Positions 58,249 to 64,000 of a stretch of DNA of 64,000 nt are shown piece after piece. Each line of letters begins with the position of its first letter. Position 1 is the first letter of the stretch. The position numbers and the translations under genes were made by a program. The stretch lies in contig JBAIAA010000008.1 of the NCBI GenBank assembly GCA_037893245.1, forward strand, positions 4,546,001 through 4,610,000, given 5' to 3'. This DNA comes from Crossaster papposus. Its lineage: Eukaryota > Echinodermata > Asteroidea > Velatida > Solasteridae. The notes below the pieces were generated by a model. The model was not told where the DNA came from. It did no database searches and saw nothing but the letters and a program-made list of their open reading frames with translations.

Positions 58249-59918
58249 CCTAAATCCTGCAAATAATATCGAAATAAAAGTTGCAATCACCCGTGAATAA
58301 AGAGATTAAATGATGTTTTCGTTTCATAAAGCATCACTTTTTCAATGAGCAAAAAAAACAAGTCAAAAGCACGTTTGAAGCAGCGGAAGGTACATTTCAC
58401 TCAAGCTAAAAAGCCGCTTACCAGTCAGGCTGGACTTATCCCTGTGTTTCGCTTCCTGAACCGGATGGGGCTGGCCGACCTACTGGACAAACGGATTAAT
58501 ATTCAACGAGGCTCTAATGCCACTTTCCAACTGTCAGATGTCATTCTGATGGTAACCACCGGCATTCTGGCAGGTGCCAAAAGTCTGATGAAAGTGTGCA
58601 CGGTCTGGCAGGATAGCGTTCTCCGAGAATGCACCCGTTTTCAACGCATTCCTTGTGACAGTCAATTTGGACGCATTTTAAAGCTGTTCCACTTTGCCAG
58701 CGTCGTTGAACTGGAAACCGCTGTCCACGAAATGAGGGAGAGTGTTTGGAAACAGGCACTGCGCTCAGGAACATCTACCGTTTATGCTTTTAAACAGGTC
58801 ACCATTGACCTCGATTCTACGGTAAAAACCTGTTTTGGTTTTCAGGAAGGCGCAAAGAAAGGGTTTAACGAGAAAAAAAGAGGGGCGCTGTCGTACCACC
58901 CGCAGCTGGCCTTTTGCGCGGAAACCAAAGAAGTGCTGCAGGGTTGGTTACGAAGTGGTGATGCCTACACTGCTAATGGCTCCATAGAGTTTATGAAACA
59001 GTTGCTGGTTACTCTGCCTTCCCACATGAAGATTTTTTTCAGGGCTGATAGTGGCTACTTTGGTGGACCATTACTGACCTATCTGGAGGATTTAGGACAT
59101 CGTTATCTGGTTAAGGTCAAACTGAAGAATCTACACAAACTGTTAATCCCGCAAGACTGGCAACCTGTCGTGCATCAGCCAGGGTGGGAGTGGTGCGAGT
59201 TTCAACACTGCTGTGGTGACTGGGACCGGGCTCGTTGCTTCGTGGCTGTCCGGCAAAGAAAGATCGGGAAGCCAGAAAACACCCAGTGCGAATTGTTAGA
59301 CCCGAAGCCAGAGTACGACTACTTCTGCTACGTGACTACTGAGTCGTTGAGTCCATGGGAGATCCATAAAGCGTATGGCAAGCGGGCTACCTGCGAAACC
59401 TGGATCGAAGAGTGCAAAAACCAGATGGCTCTCGGGCAGATCAAAACCGATCATTTCATGGCAAACAGTGCGCTTATGCAATGTGCAATACTGGCCTACA
59501 ATACGACACGCTGGATGGCTCTGGTCAGTGGAAATCGTCAGCTGATGAAGTGGGAGCCGGAAAGCATTCGCTGCTATATGATACGGGTTGCCGGAAAACT
59601 GTTGACAGGTAACAGGCAGTTGACCGTTGCCAGTAACAAAGAGCATCTCTACCAAACGGAGTGGGATGCTTGGCTAGCAGTAGGTGACTGTTTGTAAATA
59701 GCGAACAATGGATGATTAGAAAAACATTCTGCTAATGCGGAAGGAGTTATCGCGCCCTGATATCAGGAATAGCAGTAAGATGAACCAAACACGACGGCTC
59801 ATGTGATTAAAATCCACTGAAAAGGTAAATATTTGCTCGATAGTAGCATAATCAGAATCAGGAGGGCTTGATCAGTTGCTGCGATTGACCTGTTCGGGTT
59901 TGGATTGCAGGATTTAGG
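58249..59918 (+). mobile_element. IS1380-family element, copy 4 (1,670 bp)
   Basis: Standard ends and 5-bp duplication TATCA at 58244-58248 and 59919-59923. Inside IS903 copy E. Confidence 0.95.
58345..59697 (+). CDS. IS1380-family transposase with a divergent patch
   Basis: 450 residues, complete. Nearly the same as the other copies except for a cluster of about eight base changes within ~45 bp near 59502-59545 (protein change MALMSGNRQL to MALVSGNRQL, the rest silent). Catalytic blocks intact. Confidence 0.93.
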   Translation: MSKKNKSKARLKQRKVHFTQAKKPLTSQAGLIPVFRFLNRMGLADLLDKRINIQRGSNATFQLSDVILMVTTGILAGAKSLMKVCTVWQDSVLRECTRFQRIPCDSQFGRILKLFHFASVVELETAVHEMRESVWKQALRSGTSTVYAFKQVTIDLDSTVKTCFGFQEGAKKGFNEKKRGALSYHPQLAFCAETKEVLQGWLRSGDAYTANGSIEFMKQLLVTLPSHMKIFFRADSGYFGGPLLTYLEDLGHRYLVKVKLKNLHKLLIPQDWQPVVHQPGWEWCEFQHCCGDWDRARCFVAVRQRKIGKPENTQCELLDPKPEYDYFCYVTTESLSPWEIHKAYGKRATCETWIEECKNQMALGQIKTDHFMANSALMQCAILAYNTTRWMALVSGNRQLMKWEPESIRCYMIRVAGKLLTGNRQLTVASNKEHLYQTEWDAWLAVGDCL

Positions 59919-60296
59919 TATCAGCAAATTAAACAGAAGCAAGCTGCTGCTAAAATCGTGATTCCACCACCTAAAAATGCTGTGCCTGACAGTAGTCAGC
60001 ACAATACACGAAACGAGGCAGTAGCCCTCATAAAAGAGCGAGGTCGCATGGCGTGGCAAGGGCTAACCGGATACGGCCTGAGAGCCTTGGTTGAATTGGC
60101 TATGCTTCGCTATAAAACCATTATCGGCTCAAAGATGAAAGCACGTGAACTACCTCAGCAAAAAACGGAGGCAGAGGTTTCCGTTCGCGTGTTGAACAGG
60201 ATGACCGGTGTAGGGATGCCGATATCAGTTAAAGCTAGCTGAAAAAGGCCTGGATACAGGCTCGATCAGGCTGAGCTTTATTTATGCAACAACGCC

Positions 60297-61740
60297 GGCA
60301 AACACCGAGACCTGAGTCGATGGACTCCGGCGGAACCGGCTGATATTCACTCAGGTAGTCGAGGATCTGATGGCAATGCATGATTACGAAAACCCGACCA
60401 TGGGTTGCAATGATCGCATCATGGATCGTATTGCAGCCAGTAGTAATCTTAATCGAGCCTATCAACGGGTTAAACGTAACCAAGGGAGCACCGGGAGTCG
60501 ATGGAATGACGACTCAAGCTCTTCATGACTATTTAAAGAACTACGGAAGAACCGTTACAACCCTGCTTAAAGACGGTCTTTGGAGGCCTCAACCGGTAAG
60601 GCGGGTAGTGATACCAAAACCGCAGGGAGGGGAACGGAATCTGGGAATACCGACGGTACTGGATCGTTTAGTCCAGCAAGCCATTCAACAAGTACTGCAA
60701 ACCGACTGGGAACCCCGTTTTTCAGCGTATAGCTACGGATTCAGGCCGGGAAGGTCTGGGCACCAAACGATGAGGCAAGCCCAGCGATACATTCAGTCTG
60801 GTTATGACTGGGTGGTGGATATCGACTTATCGAAATTCTTTGATAGGGTAAACCATGATCGTCTGATGGCGAAGCTGGCGGCCTACATGGACGACAAGGA
60901 TATATTAAGGCTGATTCGGCGGTTTCTCAATGCTGGTGTCATGGAGAATGGTGTTATCCACTATCGACGGGAAGGAACACCGCAAGGTGGGCCGCTCTCG
61001 CCAGTATTGTCCAATATTGTGTTGGATGAAGTGGATAAAGAGCTGGACAAGCGAGGTCTGCGGTACGTCAGGTATGCTGACGACTGTCGTGTTTTTGTTA
61101 AAAGCCGACGGGCAGCGCAGCGAGTCATGAATAGTCTGGTGAGGTTTATTGAAACCCGGATGAAGCTGAAAGTGAATCGAGATAAAAGTGCGGTAGCGCG
61201 GCCTTGGGAACGAACATTTCTGGGCTTCTCATTCACGCCAGAAGGAAAACTTGAACTTGCTGACAACAGCAAACGGCGTTTTAAGGTTGCTGTGAGGACG
61301 TTAACCAGAAAATCAGGGCGGTCGTTCAAGCAACGATTAACAGCCCTGAATCGTTACCTTCGTGGATGGCGGCAGTATTTTGGCATAACGGATACACAGG
61401 GACAATTAAGCTCGCTGGAGGCTTGGGTAAGAAGGCGTGTAGGTAAGAAGGCGTTTAAGATGTCTGATATGGTATCAGTGGAAAACGGCAAAACGACGTT
61501 TTAAAGGATTAAGGCGACTTGGAGTGTCGAGCGCTTCAGCCAGTAAAGCCGTGGTATCAAGGAAGAAGTATTGGCGCATGAGTGCCTCACCTGCTCTGAG
61601 CAAAGCGTTTACTATTAAGCGTTTTGATCTGCTGGGACTGGAAAGATTACGTGTGGTTTAACTGGCCGAACCGCCCAGTGCGGACCCGCATGCTGGGTGG
61701 TGTGGGAGGAGTGGAGTCGCGAGGCTCCACCCTATCCCGA
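60297..61740 (+). mobile_element. Group II intron, 5' end truncated
   Basis: The reverse-transcriptase gene is followed by a structured tail containing AACCGCCCAGTGCGGACCCG and CATGCTGGGTGGTGTGG, which fit intron domain V, then a GC-rich stem GTGGAGTC/GGCTCCAC that fits domain VI. The 3' limit is put where IS630 sequence begins. The 5' part with domains I-III is missing, removed at the IS903 copy E boundary. Confidence 0.75.
60421..61661 (+). pseudogene. ltrA: Group II intron reverse transcriptase/maturase, two frameshifts
   Basis: Starts MDRIAASSNLNRAYQRVKRN. One extra G near 60485 shifts the frame; the RT continues as GAPGVDGMTTQALHD. RT blocks: RRVVIPKPQGGERNLGIPTV, YGFRPGRSGHQT, VVDIDLSKFFD, REGTPQGGPLSPVLSNIVLD, and the catalytic YADD in RYVRYADDCRVF. 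Maturase region LNRYLRGWRQYFGI. A 16-bp tandem duplication (GTAAGAAGGCGTGTAG then GTAAGAAGGCGTTTAA near 61434-61465) shifts the frame again; the C-terminus resumes as CLIWYQWKTAKRRFKGLRRL and ends LERLRVV. Not functional. Confidence 0.85.
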
Positions 61741-61785
61741 TTCTTGAAGTCTATAAACGTCCTCTTGATCCAAGGCGTCCGCTTG
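61741..61785 (+). mobile_element. 45-bp IS630 fragment
   Basis: Matches orfB of IS630 copy 2 from about 18776 (TTCTTGAAGTCTATAAACGT) to CCGCTTG, then breaks off into IS91 sequence. Confidence 0.85.
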
Positions 61786-62019
61786 AAAAGGCATGGTGGC
61801 AGTATTATCAAAAACACAAAGACACTCTGAGACCCGTTGTTATTGAGACCATGGGGCTACTTCTGGCTTGTGTGAAAAACAGCTTGTTTAAAGGCGTTTT
61901 AAGACCCGTAGAGTGCTTTTTCCGTCTTTCACAGGGTTTGACCATCACCAAATACAACTCGTTAGCTGGCATGCTTAGGATTAGACTGCGGGCCTCGGCG
62001 TTTTGAAAATGCTATGCGG
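61785..62019 (+). mobile_element. IS91 fragments fused: internal deletion derivative
   Basis: 61785-61872 matches the start of the IS91 transposase gene (from GAAAAGGCATGGTGGCAG); 61873-62019 matches the IS91 right end to GAAAATGCTATGCGG. The join falls on a short GTG shared by both sides. About 2.5 kb of copy 1 is missing between. Confidence 0.85.
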
Positions 62020-62199
62020 CGAGCTTGTTCTGGCTGAACGTCTCGTTCCTGATCAATGATTCTGCTCTCAGCAGCCTGGATAATATTCTCGCCTTTCTCC
62101 ATTTGGCTTCGGCGTTGTTCAAGCTGTTGATTTATTTCTGAATCAGTGAAGCTGATATTTAATTTTTCCCGTGCAGCCACGTCAATGATCTGCTTTTTA
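62020..62199 (-). other. Unidentified coding scrap
   Basis: Minus-strand open frame of about 60 codons (IKKQIIDVAAREKLNISFTD ... EKGENIIQAAESRIIDQERD) bounded by the IS91 end and the IS66 fragment. Hydrophilic, helical, Gln/Glu-rich. No family recognised and no start of its own. Confidence 0.3.
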
Positions 62200-62528
62200 A
62201 TACCGGTGAAGCCGTCAGCTATAAGCTGAAGATTGAGCCTGCTAAAGCCTCGGTGATTGAACTGCGTCGGCAAAAGTACGGTTGTCTCTGTGAGGACGGC
62301 ATCAAAATCGCCCCTCTGCCAGCATCCCCCATACCCAAAAACATCGCAACGCCTGAGCTGTTAGCTTGGGTGATTACCAGCAAATACTGTGATGCCCTGC
62401 CACTGTACCGTCAGGGCTTCATTCTGAACCGTATGGGGGTCGATATCAGTCGAGCGACACTGGCTGACTGGATGATCAAATGCTCTGACCTACTGGAATG
62501 CCTCTATGACGCCCTGAAAAAGCACTTA

Positions 62529-63828
62529 GGGAAGCGGCAATTAAGAAATTACCAGTTTTGGAACGATCATAACGTTCCATTTTTTCAGCTCTGGGTTACG
62601 CAGAATATAAGGATTAATTTTTGCTAACCCAGATTTACAGAGCTTTACACCCTTTTCATAGGTTCTATCCAATAGTGCAACAATAGGACTGATGCATCTC
62701 CACGTCATGCTTTTTGTCCACTCAATAACCGCTGTTGCTGTATTCAATAAAGCTCCACCCCAGTGATCCTCCAGAAATGCCCAAGACCTTTCAATGGGAT
62801 TGTACTTGCTGTGATAAGGAGGGTAGTAAACAAGGTGAATTTTTAACCCTGTTGCCTGAGCAAACATGACCATTCTGAAAAGAAACTGGGTTCTATGGCT
62901 GTTGTTTTCTGGGCCGTTGTCCGCGTAGATAACCAGCTCATCTATATGCTGATAGCTTTCTTTAATGCCCGACCACCACTGCTCCAGAGCATCACAGATA
63001 AAGTCACTGGTTTTATAAGAGACCCCGTAAAATACGCTGAGTTGGTCATTGTCCAGATTCAGAATACCAAAAGGAATCATTTTGTCTTTTTTCGCCATAT
63101 CATGATCCAGCGCCTTGACGGCTGAGGAACCTCTATCTTTTCCACCCCGAGAAAAATCTCCGAGATTGACCGTTGCTTTGCAGTCTATGCTGAGTTGTAA
63201 GACATTTTTTCTTTGGTCGGCCTCTGCCCTGACTCTGCGGATATTGGCAAAGATGGCATCGGTTTCCGGAATTTTTTTGCAGGCTTTGTTTTTTCAACCT
63301 TACGCAGCTTGTATCCCAAACGATTCAAGATATTATTGATAGTGCGCACTTGAGGAAGGGAATCGTTATCCCAGTCTTTTTCTTCTATCAATTTCTGCCG
63401 TACACTTTTTGCTGTCACTCGTGTATAGGCAAACGTATTGCGTAGCTGAGGGTCTGCCTGACTTTCCGGTTCTACAAGGCAGCGAATATCCTCTGCCAAT
63501 TGTGGCGAGACATCTTCACTCTTTCGCTTCCCGGATGAAGCATAGTTTCCGTAACAGATCATCCCTGTGCATTTTTCATGCATACCCAGTTCTACGGTAT
63601 GACGACCAAAACCAAACTCAGTTTAAGTGAGACGGGGGCTGCCATAGCAGAGTGTTTCAGCCACCTCAGCCACAAACAACCTGCGATCATGGCCTTTCAG
63701 TTTCTTTGCGGCGAGCTTAAGAAGACTCTTACATTCTGGGGCAACATCAATTGTGGTATTCATAGCGGCAAAGGCGAAAGGGAAGCAAGACTCACCATAC
63801 TCCGGTAAACTTCTCTATGCCACTCCCC
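62529..63828 (-). mobile_element. ISAzo13-family element, copy 2 (1,300 bp)
   Basis: Ends GGGAAGCGGC and inverse GGGGAGTGGC; 3-bp duplication TTA (62526-62528, 63829-63831), equal to TAA in element orientation as in copy 1. Inserted in the IS66 fragment. Confidence 0.88.
62541..63763 (-). pseudogene. ISAzo13-family transposase, copy 2, nonsense mutation
   Basis: Begins at ATG 63763. GAA is changed to TAA within SPRLTETEF, stopping it after about 45 codons. The rest keeps the N-terminal frame to the A7 run (63272-63278). The catalytic half is in the -1 frame and is uninterrupted: IPETDAIFANIRRVRAEADQ, first Asp in LSIDCKATVNLGDFSRGG, then VIYADNGPENNSHR and KYNPIERSWAFLEDHWGG. Aside from the stop it is better preserved than copy 1. 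Confidence 0.85.
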
Positions 63829-64000
63829 TTAGTGAAGCAACTTGCCTTGCAAGTGGATGAGACCGCTGTACAGGTACTGGGTGAACCAGATTGTAGTCCA
63901 CAGAGCAAATCCTACATGTGACTATACCGCACCACAGCCATGCTCGATAACCCTGTTATTCTCTATGATTACCAGACAGGCCGTGGCCATGAAAACCCTG

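Larger units (their letters stand above)
56492..60242 (+). pseudogene. IS903-group transposase, copy E, split in three
   Basis: Parts: 56492-56983, 58106-58248 and 59924-60242. Carries private changes (VWCTDEAIT, DYGTLSKRS, KRPWRKL, YESDKVY, TGVGMP), more than other copies, as expected for an older, dead copy. The frame is otherwise open across the junctions. Confidence 0.88.
56398..60296 (+). mobile_element. IS903-group element, copy E, with two IS inside
   Basis: Left end at 56398, right end at 60296. An IS701-like element (56984-58100) and an IS1380 element (58249-59918) lie inside, each with its own duplication. The IS903 parts add up to 1,102 bp. Flanks AGGTTTTAC and GGCAAACAC do not match. 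Confidence 0.93.
62205..64000 (+). pseudogene. IS66 transposase TnpC, copy 2, fragment
   Basis: Internal part of a TnpC different from copy 1: GEAVSYKLKIEPAKASVIEL, zinc-binding KYGCLCEDG, PASPIPKNIATPELLAWV, DALPLYRQGFILNRMGVDIS. It is cut by an ISAzo13 element (62529-63828) and resumes in frame (HLVKQLALQVDETAVQVLGE) after removal of one TTA. The next segment SPQSKSYM meets TGA where relatives have Trp, then LYRTTAMLDNPVILYDY runs to the window end. The beginning is missing, so the element is dead. Confidence 0.8.

Noticed and set aside
15154..63920. In-frame TGA in rarD and in the second IS66 transposase where Trp is expected, hinting at TGA recoding.
   Set aside because: TGA is used as a normal stop in intact core genes here (tolR, tolA at the ATGA overlap, nudE). 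Both affected genes are otherwise broken, so ordinary nonsense mutations explain them.
1..64000. CRISPR array, tRNA or rRNA genes, toxin-antitoxin pair or known defence island.
   Set aside because: Looked for regularly spaced direct repeats, cloverleaf-like segments and paired small genes. The only direct repeats are in the octapeptide region and IS copies.

Overview
The window reads as chromosome of a gammaproteobacterium under heavy insertion-sequence attack. The core genes are in typical gammaproteobacterial order: cpoB-pal-tolB-tolA-tolR-tolQ-ybgC, ruvB/ruvA/ruvC, yebC and aspS on the minus strand; hslR-yrfG divergent from nudE-cysQ; and epd-pgk. Tandem OprD-type porins and several eukaryote-associated-looking secreted or membrane proteins suggest a marine, host-associated lineage such as Endozoicomonas. 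That placement is an inference from gene content and protein style, not a measured phylogeny.

Layout. 1-5,100: Tol-Pal envelope operon, intact, cpoB cut by the window edge. 5,260-11,064: a gene of unknown function split in frame by an IS701-like element, a small secreted protein, and an IS91 element with an IS630 element inside it. 11,070-14,934: a 673-residue repeat-bearing membrane protein, then ruvB. 15,091-25,271: rarD pseudogene with an IS1380 element inside it, an IS66 element with an IS630 inside it, an MHS-type transporter, and an ISAzo13-type element with an IS1380 inside it. 25,563-32,262: ruvA, a carboxymuconolactone-decarboxylase-like gene, ruvC, an IS1595 element, yebC, aspS, fmdB. 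32,529-35,507: an IS701 remnant and two tandem OprD porins. 35,524-45,788: a truncated coiled-coil gene, an autotransporter barrel fragment, an alpha-ketoglutarate dioxygenase, hslR, yrfG, nudE, cysQ, an OB-fold protein, an ADP-ribosyltransferase-like fragment, and three IS903-group copies. 45,970-47,454: gltX. 47,889-56,397: a twice-broken secreted protein, an XdhC fragment, a serine hydrolase, rfaH, pgk, epd and a cut Bcr/CflA transporter. 56,398-64,000: solid mobile DNA (nested IS903/IS701/IS1380, a truncated group II intron, IS630/IS91 scraps, IS66 interrupted by ISAzo13).

Mobile DNA covers roughly 40% of the window by my addition of element lengths: IS1380 family four copies (1,670 bp each), IS903 group of IS5 five copies (1,102 bp), IS701-like two full copies (1,117 bp), one truncated copy and one 81-bp remnant, IS630 two copies, ISAzo13 two copies (1,300 bp), IS66 two, IS91 one plus fragments, IS1595 one, group II intron one. 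Most insertions carry clean target duplications, so original alleles can be inferred. The exception is the IS903 group: none of its five copies has matching 9-bp flanks and nearly every flank is a broken gene, which points to recombination or deletion between copies.

Functionally, the conserved aspS-yebC-ruvCAB-ybgC-tol-pal neighbourhood has kept its order and every core gene intact while being stretched over 32 kb by insertions in the gaps. Dispensable genes (rarD, xdhC, an autotransporter, transporters, secreted proteins) are the ones broken. I found no tRNA, rRNA, CRISPR array or convincing new defence system.
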